A DNA stretch of 64,000 nucleotides from Ectobacillus sp. JY-23. GTDB lineage: Bacteria > Bacillota > Bacilli > Bacillales > Bacillaceae_G. This document shows, piece by piece, positions 47,640 through 57,532 of this stretch. The stretch spans positions 1,240,001 through 1,304,000 of the forward strand of contig NZ_CP095462.1 in NCBI RefSeq assembly GCF_023022965.1, in the 5' to 3' direction. How positions within the stretch are numbered: position 1 is the first letter of the stretch; every line of letters starts with the position of its first letter. The notes beneath the pieces were generated by a model, which searched no databases, had not been told where the DNA came from, and saw only the letters and a list, made by a program, of their open reading frames with translations. Both the position numbers and the translations under genes were made by a program.

Positions 47640-47664
47640 AAAAGCAGGCATTGCCTGCTTTTTT
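47638..47664 (+). terminator. Terminator after defB
   Basis: AAAAAAGCAGG / CCTGCTTTTTT hairpin with a short loop, followed by ATTTC. Confidence 0.85.
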
Positions 47665-47833
47665 ATTTCTAATAGCTGTATTAAAATTCACTATTAATAA
47701 CTGGAATTGACAGTAATAAGAAGAAGCGAGCCAAGGGAATTCCCCGCAGACACGATGCCAAAAACTTTCCTGACCGCTCACAGAAGACGAGCGCTGCAGT
47801 AAAAATCAAAAAAGAACTTTAAGTACGCATATT

Positions 47834-48607
47834 TTATAGCAGCCCTGCCCACTGCAAGCCGTGTAAAATACCGTCTTCCGCTACATCTTTAGTTACGTAT
47901 TTGCCTACTTGTTTTAATTTCTCATGTCCATTTCCCATTACGATACCTGTTCCAACCTCACAAATCATTTCAATATCGTTTAAACCATCGCCAAATGCAT
48001 AAACCTGATCATGTTTAAATCCAAGTCTCTCAATAAAACGCTCAATGCCTTTTGCTTTTGAACCGCCGTTTGGAATAATGTCCATAGAATAAGCATGCCA
48101 ACGAATAAAGTGGAATTGAGGATACTCATGTATAAATTGCTGTTCTTCTCCAGCTTCGCAGAATAATAAAGTTTGATAAATCTCTTGATTTTGATAAAAA
48201 TTGGGTTCGTATAGTGGGTAGTCAAAAAACAAACTTCCCATACTTTCGCTAACAAACGGATGATTTGAAACATTCGCCTTCATTTCTTTTTCATTCAAGT
48301 ATACAAGCGGCATATTTATTTCATTGGCAAATTGCGTAAACTCATGCAACTTATCTCCAGGAAGCGGATTTTTATAAATAACTTCATCTTCAAATACAAC
48401 ATATTGTCCGTTAAAGCTAACATAATTATGAATATTTAATTCTTTGCGAATATCTTCAAACATAAATGGGGCTCTGCCTGTAGCAATTGCTACATGAACA
48501 CCATTTTCCTGTAGCTGTTTAACTGCTTTCTTTGTAGACGCAGGAATACGTTTGTCATGGTCAAGAAGTGTTCCATCAATATCAAAAAATACAATTTTAT
48601 TGTTCAT
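47834..48607 (-). CDS. Cof-type HAD phosphatase
   Basis: A 257-residue HAD-IIB protein. DIDGTLL (catalytic Asp pair), ATGRAP and FGDGLNDIEM are the HAD motifs. Likely sugar-phosphate or FMN-type substrates; not predictable. The start is ATG 48607, eight bases after AAAGGA; it overlaps the end of the EamA gene by 11 bases, suggesting co-translation. Confidence 0.85.
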   Translation of the reverse strand: MNNKIVFFDIDGTLLDHDKRIPASTKKAVKQLQENGVHVAIATGRAPFMFEDIRKELNIHNYVSFNGQYVVFEDEVIYKNPLPGDKLHEFTQFANEINMPLVYLNEKEMKANVSNHPFVSESMGSLFFDYPLYEPNFYQNQEIYQTLLFCEAGEEQQFIHEYPQFHFIRWHAYSMDIIPNGGSKAKGIERFIERLGFKHDQVYAFGDGLNDIEMICEVGTGIVMGNGHEKLKQVGKYVTKDVAEDGILHGLQWAGLL

Positions 48608-49502
48608 ATCCATAGTCCTTTCCTGTTGTTGACTGCTTCTTTTGAAACGTTGAGAGGTATATCCCTCCAAAGATAAGTGTTAAACCAATCAGCATGTGAT
48701 ATGTAATGTCTTCTCCCAATAGAAGACTTCCCCAGAGCAAAGCGGATAAGGGAACAATATAAGTAACAAAAGAAGCAAACTCTGCACTTCCTTCTTTTAC
48801 CATATAATAAAATAACAAATACGCAAAACCAGACCCGAAGGTTCCCAGTCCCACTAATGAAACAAACGTCTGTGAGGAGGATACCATACGAAAGCCCTCA
48901 TCACTTACTAATACCATACTAAAAAAGCTGATAACACAGGCGGATAGAAGTGTAGTTGCCGACATTACTAACACAGAAAGATGCTGTAAAAAACGTTTGG
49001 AGAGCTGTGTACCGACGGCATAACATAAAGTCGCGAGCAACACTAGCAATACCCCGTTCATATCACCGTTAACAAACTGTTTCACATCGAACCGCATTAC
49101 TAGTAAAATCCCGAAGAAACCAAGAAGAATACCCATCCACTGTGCTCGTCTCACGTGTAGCTTAAAGCATACATACCCGACAATAACAGTTGAAATAGGT
49201 GTCATTGCGTTGATAATGGAAGCCATACCGCTAGAAACCTTTGTTTCACCAATTGCAATAAATCCAAAGGGCAATACATTATTCACAAACCCTACTAACA
49301 CAATCATCCCAAACGGTAAGTCTTTCCAAGCAACCGCTTCTCGCTTTGCCGCTAACACACAAAGAAGTGTAATTGCACCAAATAAACAGCGCCAAAATAC
49401 TACACCCCAAGGCCCTAAATCAGCTACCAATATTTTAATAAATAAAAATGAAGCACCCCAAATTACACTCAGCGTAAGCAATGCGCCATATAGCTTTCCC
49501 AA
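48597..49502 (-). CDS. EamA family (DMT superfamily) transporter
   Basis: A 301-residue protein with about ten membrane helices in two EamA repeats; the first begins LTLSVIWGASFLFIKILVADLGP. Such proteins export or import metabolites such as amino acids; the substrate is unknown. The start is TTG at 49502 behind GAGGGGACAGA. It overlaps the HAD gene by 11 bases. Confidence 0.82.
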   Translation of the reverse strand: MGKLYGALLTLSVIWGASFLFIKILVADLGPWGVVFWRCLFGAITLLCVLAAKREAVAWKDLPFGMIVLVGFVNNVLPFGFIAIGETKVSSGMASIINAMTPISTVIVGYVCFKLHVRRAQWMGILLGFFGILLVMRFDVKQFVNGDMNGVLLVLLATLCYAVGTQLSKRFLQHLSVLVMSATTLLSACVISFFSMVLVSDEGFRMVSSSQTFVSLVGLGTFGSGFAYLLFYYMVKEGSAEFASFVTYIVPLSALLWGSLLLGEDITYHMLIGLTLIFGGIYLSTFQKKQSTTGKDYGYEQ

Positions 49503-49790
49503 ATCTGTCCCCTCTTTCCTTCACTTTATTAAATAAACATAGGCAATACTTGCAGCGTAGCAGGACATCTTTCTTGCTGGAATATGTTGCTTAGAATAGA
49601 TTTTTATAAGTGCCGAATTTTTCCTCACAGGGTTAGCTCTTTGCTCCTATGTAAAAGGGATGGTGTTTTTCTATCTGCACCTATATATTATATACGAATT
49701 GTCAAGTTACTGTTTCATACATGATTTTTGAATTCTCTTCTCATACTATAAACAAAACCTATGTTTGAAAACCTGAAAGGAAGGTCAATA
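49503..49790. other. Intergenic before a small ORF and rpoY
   Basis: About 290 AT-rich bases. It holds no clear gene and no well-spaced promoter; the region ends with a strong ribosome site for the small ORF at 49791. Confidence 0.4.
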
Positions 49791-49862
49791 ATGAAAAGAA
49801 AACTAAAAGAAAAACTAAAGTGCTACTGGAACGGTCTTATACGTAAGAGGAACCTTGCCTAA
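49791..49862 (+). CDS. Putative 23-residue basic peptide
   Basis: MKRKLKEKLKCYWNGLIRKR..., 23 residues, highly basic with one Cys and one Trp. GAAAGGAAGGTCAATA is a strong ribosome site with good spacing. It is 104 bases before rpoY. I do not recognise it; it could be a leader peptide or small membrane-binding peptide. Confidence 0.5.
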   Translation: MKRKLKEKLKCYWNGLIRKRNLA

Positions 49863-49966
49863 TAGGCTTTTCTCTTCTTTCTATCGAAAAAACATGAAAA
49901 TATAGTCCTTTTCCTTTATAATAGGTTAAAGGTAGCGCAAAAATAGAGACAAGGAGAGGTTTTACA

Positions 49967-50179
49967 ATGATTTTCAAAGTATTTTATCAAGATTCTGCTA
50001 TGGAGGCGCCTGTTCGTGAAAAAACAAAGGTGCTTTACGTAGAAGGAGAATCTGAACGTGACGTTCGTACAAAATTATCACCTTTTCATTATAATATCGA
50101 ATTCATTCAAGAGCTTGCCGGTGCTCATCTTGAATACGAGAAACAAAGCGAAAACTTTAAAGTGATGCAATACGCATGA
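49967..50179 (+). CDS. rpoY: RNA polymerase epsilon subunit RpoY
   Basis: A 70-residue DUF1447 protein, the epsilon subunit of Firmicute RNA polymerase (YkzG). [18 protein letters not shown] and the acidic middle fit the family. AAGGAGAGGTTTTACA precedes the ATG. It overlaps rnjA by 4 bases (ATGA), the conserved rpoY-rnjA pair. Confidence 0.93.
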   Translation: MIFKVFYQDSAMEAPVREKTKVLYVEGESERDVRTKLSPFHYNIEFIQELAGAHLEYEKQSENFKVMQYA

Positions 50180-51843
50180 AATTCTTAAAATCAGATCAAA
50201 CCGCTGTATTTGCCTTGGGCGGACTAGGCGAAATCGGTAAAAATACATATGCGGTTCAATATCAAGATGAAATTATTATTATCGATGCCGGCATTAAATT
50301 CCCGGAAGACGAGCTTTTGGGAATTGATTATGTAATACCTGATTACACTTACTTTGTAAGAAACGAAGAAAAAATTAAAGGTCTTTTCATCACGCACGGA
50401 CATGAAGACCACATTGGTGGAATTCCATATTTACTTCGCCAAGTGAACATTCCGATTTATGGGGGCAAACTAGCGCTTGGTCTTATTAAAAATAAGCTCG
50501 AAGAACATGGCTTGCTTCGCAAAGCAAAACTGATTGAGATTAAGGAAGATGATATTATCTCCTTCCAACATACCGCTGTGACATTTTTCCGTACTACACA
50601 CAGCATCCCTGACTCTTACGGTATTGTGGTAAAAACTCCACAAGGACAAGTTGTTCATACGGGAGACTTTAAATTTGATTTCACACCAGTTGGGGAGCCA
50701 GCTAACCTAACCAAAATGGCTGAGATTGGAAAAGAAGGCGTGCTATGTCTACTTTCAGATAGCACAAACAGCGAAGTTCCAAATTTTACAATGTCTGAAA
50801 GACGAGTAGGAGACAGCATTAATGATATGTTCCGCAAAGTAGATGGACGCATTATTTTTGCAACATTTGCTTCTAACATTCATCGTCTTCAGCAAGTTGT
50901 GGAAGCAGCAGTTGCCAACAACCGTAAGATAGCAGTATTTGGGCGCAGTATGGAAGCGGCGCTCGATATTGGTCAGCAGTTAGGATATATTCGTTGCCCA
51001 AAAGAAACATTTGTTGACGCTGGTCAAATCAATCGCCTTCCTGCTAACCAAGTTGTTATTTTATGCACAGGAAGTCAAGGCGAACCAATGGCTGCTCTTT
51101 CTCGCATAGCCAATGGTACACACCGTCAAATTCAAATTATTCCTGGTGATACAGTTGTGTTCTCCTCATCACCTATCCCAGGAAACACAATTAGTGTGAG
51201 CCGTACGATTAACCTATTGTACCGTGCTGGCGCAGAAGTTATTCACGGGCCTTTAGCAGATATTCACACAAGCGGTCACGGCGGTCAACAGGAACAAAAG
51301 TTAATGTTACGCCTAATTAAGCCAAAATACTTTATGCCTATTCACGGTGAATACCGCATGCAACGAATGCACGCACAGCTTGCTATCGATTGCGGCGTGC
51401 CTGAAGAGAACTGCTTTATTTTAGATAACGGGGACGTATTGGCGCTTCGCGATGATGAAGCCACAGTTGCCGGTAAAGTTCCATCTGGTTCTGTATATAT
51501 TGACGGTAATGGTATAGGTGATATTGGAAATATCGTCTTGCGCGATCGACGCATCCTTTCTGAAGAAGGCCTCGTTATTGTTGTAGTAAGTATTGACATG
51601 AAGGAATTTAAAATTGCAGCTGGTCCCGACATCATTTCACGTGGTTTTGTATACATGCGAGAAAGTAGCGATTTGATTAATGATGCGCAAACATTAATTG
51701 CAGCACATCTAAATAGAGTCATGGAGCGTAAAACAACGCAATGGTCTGAAATTAAAAATGAAATTACAGACACCTTGGCACCGTTTTTATATGAAAAAAC
51801 CAAGCGTAAGCCAATGATTTTACCAATTATCATGGAAGTGTAA
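50176..51843 (+). CDS. rnjA: Ribonuclease J1
   Basis: A 555-residue beta-CASP metallo-beta-lactamase nuclease with 5' exonuclease and endonuclease activity. The metal motif HGHEDHIGG is at about residues 74-82; SSPIPGN and IHTSGHGG are beta-CASP motifs, and the C-terminal domain follows. It is translationally coupled to rpoY. In B. subtilis it partners with RNase Y and, via SR1P and GapA, with the SR1 system found in this window. Confidence 0.96.
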   Translation: MKFLKSDQTAVFALGGLGEIGKNTYAVQYQDEIIIIDAGIKFPEDELLGIDYVIPDYTYFVRNEEKIKGLFITHGHEDHIGGIPYLLRQVNIPIYGGKLALGLIKNKLEEHGLLRKAKLIEIKEDDIISFQHTAVTFFRTTHSIPDSYGIVVKTPQGQVVHTGDFKFDFTPVGEPANLTKMAEIGKEGVLCLLSDSTNSEVPNFTMSERRVGDSINDMFRKVDGRIIFATFASNIHRLQQVVEAAVANNRKIAVFGRSMEAALDIGQQLGYIRCPKETFVDAGQINRLPANQVVILCTGSQGEPMAALSRIANGTHRQIQIIPGDTVVFSSSPIPGNTISVSRTINLLYRAGAEVIHGPLADIHTSGHGGQQEQKLMLRLIKPKYFMPIHGEYRMQRMHAQLAIDCGVPEENCFILDNGDVLALRDDEATVAGKVPSGSVYIDGNGIGDIGNIVLRDRRILSEEGLVIVVVSIDMKEFKIAAGPDIISRGFVYMRESSDLINDAQTLIAAHLNRVMERKTTQWSEIKNEITDTLAPFLYEKTKRKPMILPIIMEV

Positions 51844-51938
51844 CAAGAAAAACACAGTACCCCGTGATTCTATGCGAGGATGCTTTCTAGCACAGGAGTT
51901 AACGAGAATTTCTGATAGTTTTTCAACCACTTATAACT

Positions 51939-51971
51939 AAAAATGCCCCGCCAATACGGCGGGGCATTTTT
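51939..51971. terminator. Terminator between rnjA and ktrC
   Basis: A 14-bp stem AAAAATGCCCCGCC / GGCGGGGCATTTTT with loop AATAC. It serves both convergent genes. Confidence 0.9.
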
Positions 51972-51974
51972 GTA

Positions 51975-52643
51975 TTAAGGTGTTAAGAAATCCTCGAACC
52001 GATCCACATCATTGTCACTTCCTATGATAACCAATACATCTCCACTACGTAACGTTTCAGTTGCTCGCGGTGAAACAATAACTTGATTTTCTCGTTTAAT
52101 CGCTACAATATTCAAACCAAACTTCGCACGAATATCTAAATTTTGTAAATTTTGACCATTTAATCTTTCATTTGCAATAATTTCAACAATGCTGTGCTCA
52201 TCCGATAATTGCAAATAATCCAACACACTACTTGAGGCAATATTATTAGCAATACGCGCTCCCATATCACGTTCTGGGTGAACAATTTGATCAGCACCAA
52301 TTTTACGAAGGACCTTTTCATGATAGTCATTTTGTGCTTTTACGGTTATATTTTCTACACCAAGCTCTTTTAAAATTAATGTTGTAAGAATGCTCGCCTG
52401 AATATTATCACCTATCGCTACCACAACATGATCAAAGTTACGGATACCTAGACTTTTTAAAACCATTTCATCAGTTGTATCTGCAATAACAGCATGAGAA
52501 GCTATGCTAGAGTATTCATTTACACGATCTTCATCCATATCAATTGCCATTACTTCCATACCCAATTGTACGAGTTCACGACAAATGCTACCACCAAAAC
52601 GTCCAAGTCCAATAACAGCAAACTCTTTTTTCTTCACACCCAC
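51975..52643 (-). CDS. ktrC: Potassium uptake regulatory subunit KtrC (RCK)
   Basis: A 222-residue cytosolic gating ring protein. RCK_N has the Rossmann motif VIGLGRFGGS near residue 10 and ASILTTLIL; RCK_C follows (about 135-220), the c-di-AMP and ATP responsive part in relatives. It pairs with KtrD membrane subunit, not in this window. Start GTG at 52643, eight bases after GGAGG; other upstream in-frame starts sit within that site. darB, a c-di-AMP receptor, lies 3 kb away. Confidence 0.9.
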   Translation of the reverse strand: MGVKKKEFAVIGLGRFGGSICRELVQLGMEVMAIDMDEDRVNEYSSIASHAVIADTTDEMVLKSLGIRNFDHVVVAIGDNIQASILTTLILKELGVENITVKAQNDYHEKVLRKIGADQIVHPERDMGARIANNIASSSVLDYLQLSDEHSIVEIIANERLNGQNLQNLDIRAKFGLNIVAIKRENQVIVSPRATETLRSGDVLVIIGSDNDVDRFEDFLTP

Positions 52644-52737
52644 ACAAAACTCCTCCAAATTATGAATTCCATTTTACTATTGACCATTTTAACACACTTT
52701 ATATCATGTGAGTCAAATTCACCTATATACAATCCCT

Positions 52738-53862
52738 TTAACGCGTTCCTTTAAAAGAGATATATCTAGTCAGTAGCGAAATTGCTGCAGGAATAGCCGC
52801 TTCATTTGGTTGTAGCTTAGCATGATGCAATCCGTATTTCGACTCTACTCCTAGCCAGAACATAAACCCAGGTGTTTCTCGAAGCATATAGCCGAAATCT
52901 TCTCCTGTCATAGCTTCTTTGCATTCTATTACCTGTACATCTGTCTCTTTTCTTATAAAATCCATAAATTCCACAGTGAGTTCTTCGTGATTAAAAACTT
53001 GATAGTACATTGAGCCGTAATCAATAATTGCTTTGCATTGAAAGGAAGCCTGAATCCCCTGTACAACCGCTTCAATTCTTTCCTTTACTTTCTCCATAGA
53101 CTCGGCCGAAAGTGTACGAATTGTGCCTTCAAGACGCGCTGTTTCCGCAATAATATTTTGTACAGTACCGCTGGTAATTTTCCCAACTGTAATAACAGCC
53201 GCATCCAAAGGATCCACGTTTCTGCTTATAATAGACTGTAATTGTGTCACCAAATAACTAGCAGCAACAACCATATCATTGGTTTGGTGTGGGTATGCCG
53301 CATGTCCGCCTTTTCCTTTCAAATCAATGAACAATTCAGATGTGTTTGCAAATAGCAATCCCTTTTTTGTAGCAATCGTTCCAACAGGATACTCAGGTGC
53401 AATATGCAATGCACAAATCAAATCAGGTTTCCAGCGTTTAAATTCTTCACTTTCGATCATTGGCTGCGCACCACCTGGGCCTTCCTCTGCCGGTTGAAAA
53501 ATAAACACTACATCATCATCTACAGGATGATTTACAATTTCAGTTAACACACCAAGTGCAATGCTCATATGCAAATCATGTCCGCAAGCGTGCATCATTC
53601 CTTGATGTGAAGAAGCAAAAGAATATCCGGTCTCTTCCTCAATTGGCAGACCATCTATATCAGCGCGATACCCAATGGTTTTCATTGGGTTACGACCTAA
53701 TACTTTTACAAGCACTCCCGTTCTCCACGTTTGTACCTCATAGCGTTCTTTAGGTAAAGAATGAATATAGTTCAATATATATTGTTGTGTTCTCGTTTCC
53801 TGGAAACCAAGCTCAGGAATTTGATGCAAGTCTCTTCGTATCTGAATGAATACATTCTCCAT
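52738..53862 (-). CDS. dapL: N-acetyldiaminopimelate deacetylase
   Basis: A 374-residue M20 peptidase-family enzyme of the acetylated lysine/diaminopimelate branch (YkuR). [26 protein letters not shown] (metal His/Asp) and [10 protein letters not shown] mark the M20D fold. ATG 53862 follows GGTGGTGG. It is downstream of dapH on the same strand, so acetyltransfer and deacetylation genes are adjacent. The gene is often labelled dapL or ykuR; naming of DAP aminotransferase also uses dapL. Confidence 0.88.
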   Translation of the reverse strand: MENVFIQIRRDLHQIPELGFQETRTQQYILNYIHSLPKERYEVQTWRTGVLVKVLGRNPMKTIGYRADIDGLPIEEETGYSFASSHQGMMHACGHDLHMSIALGVLTEIVNHPVDDDVVFIFQPAEEGPGGAQPMIESEEFKRWKPDLICALHIAPEYPVGTIATKKGLLFANTSELFIDLKGKGGHAAYPHQTNDMVVAASYLVTQLQSIISRNVDPLDAAVITVGKITSGTVQNIIAETARLEGTIRTLSAESMEKVKERIEAVVQGIQASFQCKAIIDYGSMYYQVFNHEELTVEFMDFIRKETDVQVIECKEAMTGEDFGYMLRETPGFMFWLGVESKYGLHHAKLQPNEAAIPAAISLLTRYISFKGTR

Positions 53863-53882
53863 ATATGCCACCACCGTTTACA

Positions 53883-53917
53883 AAAAAGCGCAAGCACTTC
53901 ACGTACTTACGCTTTTT
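53883..53917 (-). terminator. Imperfect terminator between dapH and dapL
   Basis: AAAAAGCGCAAG...CTTACGCTTTTT with internal mismatches. On the minus strand it lies between the dapH stop and the dapL start and could partly end the transcript. Confidence 0.5.
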
Positions 53918-53925
53918 ACATTTGT

Positions 53926-54648
53926 TTAGTTTTCCGGATTTAATTGACGAAGCTCTTGTTTAATTTCTGTTTTAGATTTTGTTTTCTCATCAATTTCTTT
54001 GATGACACGTGCCGGCACACCCGCTACCACTGTGTAAGGAGGAACATCCTCTGTAACAATCGCACCCGCTGCTACAACCGCACCTTTGCCAACTGTAACA
54101 CCTTCTAAAACAACTGCATTAGCACCTACTACCACATCATCCTCTACGATTACAGGTTTAGCTGAAGGTGGTTCAATAACACCAGCAAGTACCGCCCCTG
54201 CACCGATGTGAGCATTTTTCCCTACTGTAGCACGACCGCCAAGTACAGCATTCATATCAATCATTGTACCTTCACCAATAGAAGCACCGATGTTAATAAC
54301 TGCTCCCATCATGATAACAGCATTGTCACCAATTTCTACCTGGTCACGGATAATTGCACCCGGCTCGATACGCGCCTTAATGCCTTTTAAATCCAAAAGA
54401 GGGATGGCCGAATTACGACGATCATTTTCCACTACATAATCGACGATTTCGTTTTCATATCGCGCCAGCACTGCTTTAATTTCAGACCATTCTCCAAAAA
54501 GGACACCTGTCTTTTTAGAAACAAACGCCTGTAGACTTTCTGGAAATTCAATGTCTTTCAACTGACCTTTTATATACACCTTAACTGGTGTTTTCTTTTC
54601 ACTCTTTTGAATAAATGTGATAATCTCATTTGCATCCATCATTTTCAT
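53926..54648 (-). CDS. dapH: Tetrahydrodipicolinate N-acetyltransferase
   Basis: A 240-residue left-handed beta-helix acetyltransferase (YkuQ). Hexapeptide repeats run from about residue 95 ([17 protein letters not shown]-like) to 210. It uses acetyl-CoA to acetylate tetrahydrodipicolinate in meso-DAP synthesis. GGAGG lies nine bases before ATG 54648. It lies directly ahead of dapL. Confidence 0.9.
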   Translation of the reverse strand: MKMMDANEIITFIQKSEKKTPVKVYIKGQLKDIEFPESLQAFVSKKTGVLFGEWSEIKAVLARYENEIVDYVVENDRRNSAIPLLDLKGIKARIEPGAIIRDQVEIGDNAVIMMGAVINIGASIGEGTMIDMNAVLGGRATVGKNAHIGAGAVLAGVIEPPSAKPVIVEDDVVVGANAVVLEGVTVGKGAVVAAGAIVTEDVPPYTVVAGVPARVIKEIDEKTKSKTEIKQELRQLNPEN

Positions 54649-54720
54649 AGCGGAATTCCTCCTAAACGTTTCATACTTGTTACTCTATCAAAGCATGGCA
54701 ATAACAGCAAGTTGAAAGAT

Positions 54721-55593
54721 TCACTTTTTTGAAACAAATTGCATAAGCAGCTCCACAAATGCCTCTACTTGCTTTAGTTCTAATGCCGTATCATTGACCA
54801 ATAGCCACGTTTCTCGCGTAAGTCGTTTATTATCCACCGATAGAGGCATCTTATACACATGATCTGGCATTTCCTGCAAGACACTAGATGGTAAAATAGC
54901 GTATCCGATACCATGCAGCACCATTTGCTTACATGTTTCAATTTGATCCACTACAATGGTACGTTTTGGGGGATGTGAGAACAAGCCATACCACCATCCC
55001 TGTATTTGTGAATAATAAGTGGAATCGCTTTTGAATTGAATAAACGGTTTATTTGTCTCACGAAGCATTCTTGCGTTCGCAATCTCTGTATCAACTAAAT
55101 ACAATTCATCTGTGAGCAAATGCCATTTTCTACCTGGAAACTCTTGAGAGCCTCTTAATATCGCAAGGTGTACATCCCCTTCATAGAAGTACTTCTGCAC
55201 CTCACTGCTCCATCCGGTAAATAAAGAGATCTGTACATACGGATATGCCTCTACAAACTTTTTCAATACCCGCGGTAGCCAATATTGACCAATAATAGAT
55301 GCAACAGCAATTTTTAATGTCCCGTGCGTTTTTTCTTGCAAAGAAGACAACTCGTTTTTTATATTCTCCTCTTGCATAAGCATGTCCTTTGCGTAGGTAG
55401 CTACCTTTTCCCCAGCCGGTGTAATTGTTAACCCTTTTTGCGAACGAATAAAAAATTTCATATTCCACTGTTTTTCCATGGACTGCAACCTTTGACTTAA
55501 CGCAGGCTGTGATACAAACAACCGCTCAGCAGCTTTTCTCATATTTAGCTCTTCAGCTAGTATAACCATCATCCGAAAATCATCTAATTGCAA
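54721..55593 (-). CDS. ccpC: LysR-type regulator CcpC
   Basis: A 290-residue LysR protein. The winged-helix segment MQLDDFRMMVILAEELNMRKAAERLFVSQPALSQRLQ is at the N-terminus, the effector domain follows. CcpC represses citB, citZ and other TCA genes until citrate accumulates. Start TTG 55593 follows AAAGGAGCTGTAGA. Position between darB and dapH matches ykuM of B. subtilis; the flavodoxin genes ykuNOP seen there are absent. Confidence 0.85.
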   Translation of the reverse strand: MQLDDFRMMVILAEELNMRKAAERLFVSQPALSQRLQSMEKQWNMKFFIRSQKGLTITPAGEKVATYAKDMLMQEENIKNELSSLQEKTHGTLKIAVASIIGQYWLPRVLKKFVEAYPYVQISLFTGWSSEVQKYFYEGDVHLAILRGSQEFPGRKWHLLTDELYLVDTEIANARMLRETNKPFIQFKSDSTYYSQIQGWWYGLFSHPPKRTIVVDQIETCKQMVLHGIGYAILPSSVLQEMPDHVYKMPLSVDNKRLTRETWLLVNDTALELKQVEAFVELLMQFVSKK

Positions 55594-55648
55594 ATCTACA
55601 GCTCCTTTCCATGAAAACGAGCAGCTCCTTATAGAAGCTGCACGCCTG

Positions 55649-56092
55649 TCACTTACTCTGTTTACGCACTTGTTTATTCAAAAGTTTTAAGATGGTCCGC
55701 CTGGTTAAAATCCCTTCAAAATAACCCTCTTCATTTTCCACACATACAAACGGATGATTAATAACTGCTTGCAGTGCCTCTGTAAATGTATCATCCAGCT
55801 GCAACTTCACAATTTCGCTGTTCATAACATCTTCTACTTTCATATGTTCTAATCTCTCAAATTCAATGCGCTCAAGCCCCATAATACCGTCGAGCATCAT
55901 CGCTGTACTAATTAAGCCTTTTAACTTATAGGTGGGGTCTAATACAGGAATTGCGGAATACCCGGATTTCACCAGTAGGAGAAGCGCATGTTCTAAGCTA
56001 TTCCCAATCTGTACATGTGCCACTTTCTCTGAGGAAATCAGTAAATCCTTGACAAATATGTTTTTAAATCCTTCAGCAGGAAGACTATTCAT
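55649..56092 (-). CDS. darB: CBS-domain c-di-AMP receptor DarB (YkuL)
   Basis: A 147-residue protein of two CBS domains (about 20-75 and 85-140). In B. subtilis DarB binds c-di-AMP, and the apo form stimulates Rel and pyruvate carboxylase; pyc lies at 21435 in this same window. Conserved segments are VKDLLISSEKVAHVQIGNSLEHALLLLVKSGYSAIPVLD and GLISTAMMLDGI. GGGGGAACACAGCA precedes ATG 56092. Confidence 0.88.
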   Translation of the reverse strand: MNSLPAEGFKNIFVKDLLISSEKVAHVQIGNSLEHALLLLVKSGYSAIPVLDPTYKLKGLISTAMMLDGIMGLERIEFERLEHMKVEDVMNSEIVKLQLDDTFTEALQAVINHPFVCVENEEGYFEGILTRRTILKLLNKQVRKQSK

Positions 56093-56370
56093 TGCTGTGT
56101 TCCCCCATCTTTTAATTTCTTTTCGTTTAAATTCTACATTGTATATTCTTATTCATATAAGTACCAATAGCTTTGCTACAAGAAAACAAAAGTACAAGAA
56201 CGCCACGTTCTATCCGTATACTCAGCACGTAGATTTCTGAGGCCTTGCCCCTGGGTGCACCTCGATCATTCTTCCCTTTCATCTAAAAAGAACATTATAT
56301 AATTCCATCTTTTATTGTACCATAACAAGAGAAAAAATGACCACCGATATTGGTAGTCCTACAGTTTGCT

Positions 56371-56880
56371 TTATTTTGTATATCGATTTGCATAACTGAA
56401 TGCGGCGTAAGCATCTGGTTTAATTTTTGCAACCAATCCCATCGCCTTCACACGATTTGTCATGTCTAAAATGAACTCTTTTGTTAACCCATAGTTCCCG
56501 ATATCCAAATGAATCTCCATGGAAAATTTCGCTTCTTTATAGGGGTGTAACAGTTCCATTAATAGTCCCAAATGCTCTGAGGTAAATAGATAGGCTATCT
56601 CTTGACTAAAATAAGTTTCTAAATGAATTTTCTCTCGTAGACTTTCCATTTTTCTATGTACCGTTTGATTACGTAAGCATCCCCATGCCCCCTTTCCTAT
56701 TCGATGGAGATGAATTGCAGTGATGAATCTTGTACTGTCATGATGGGTTTGTGAGTCTGTGCCAATTGATAAACGATAAACATGAAGAGGGTCTTCACGC
56801 ATGAATTCATATATACGTAAAAATACCGTATCAAAATCCATACTTTGTTCTGATAAATTATAAAAACGATATCCTTGCAT
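56371..56880 (-). CDS. ykuK: YkuK family protein (DUF458)
   Basis: A 169-residue RNase H-like-fold protein. RLSIGTDSQTHHDSTRFITAIHLHR carries the conserved acidic and His residues, and HLDIGNYGLTKEFI follows. The biochemical role is unknown. Start ATG 56880 follows AAGGACGTGACAT; the frame extends upstream to 56940 without better support. Confidence 0.85.
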   Translation of the reverse strand: MQGYRFYNLSEQSMDFDTVFLRIYEFMREDPLHVYRLSIGTDSQTHHDSTRFITAIHLHRIGKGAWGCLRNQTVHRKMESLREKIHLETYFSQEIAYLFTSEHLGLLMELLHPYKEAKFSMEIHLDIGNYGLTKEFILDMTNRVKAMGLVAKIKPDAYAAFSYANRYTK

Positions 56881-57120
56881 ATATGTCACGTCCTTTTTAG
56901 AGGCAGACTTTTTTCCAATATATGCAGGCATGCTTACCATTATACGAAAAAAAACTATAATCCTGCATACTTTTAGTGAATATATATTCTAATAGAAAAA
57001 AACTCCCTATGTCTTTTCGTATATATTCTGTTAAAGTCCATGTTAATGTTCGCTGCAGGAATTCACCTAGTCAGAGGCCCCCTCGACTCTAATTAACAAC
57101 AAGCTTTCACATAGCCTTCA

Positions 57121-57159
57121 TAAAAAAAGCAGTGTCCAAATTGGACACTGCTTTTTTTA
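57121..57159 (-). terminator. Terminator after ykuJ
   Basis: A 19-base arm with perfect complement (core GCAGTGTCC / GGACACTGC), A- and T-rich ends, next to the ykuJ stop. Confidence 0.85.
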
Positions 57160-57393
57160 TGAAATCATATCGTAAATTTCAATAGCAACCATATCAATGT
57201 TATCAAATTGATATGTTTGTGGCTTCTCACCTGGTTGATACACTTCTAGTTCATATGTATCACTTTTATCAAAATATTTCACGCTGCACTTACGTTCGCC
57301 GTTAACCTCAAAATAACGCTGCGCCACTTCACCGTTTGCAGCTTGTTCTTTTAAACTGATTAAGCGAGTTAAAATTCCTTGGAGTAGAGACAT
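57157..57393 (-). CDS. ykuJ: YkuJ family protein (DUF1797)
   Basis: A 78-residue protein (MSLLQGILTRLISLKEQA...) of the YkuJ/DUF1797 family, unknown function. The middle RYFEVNGERKCSVKYFDKSDTYELEVYQPGE is typical. ATG 57393 is used; an ATG two codons upstream is too close to GGAGAG. Monocistronic with its own terminator. Confidence 0.85.
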   Translation of the reverse strand: MSLLQGILTRLISLKEQAANGEVAQRYFEVNGERKCSVKYFDKSDTYELEVYQPGEKPQTYQFDNIDMVAIEIYDMIS

Positions 57394-57532
57394 AACCATC
57401 TCTCCTTTCTATATTCTTCCTGTAACTAGCTTTTACATTAGCATTGATTCTATCCGTATGTAACAGAAAAATTGCCTCAATGTCTAGAATAACGGTTTGC
57501 CCAAGGAAACTCAATAAATTTGTCGAAAAAAA

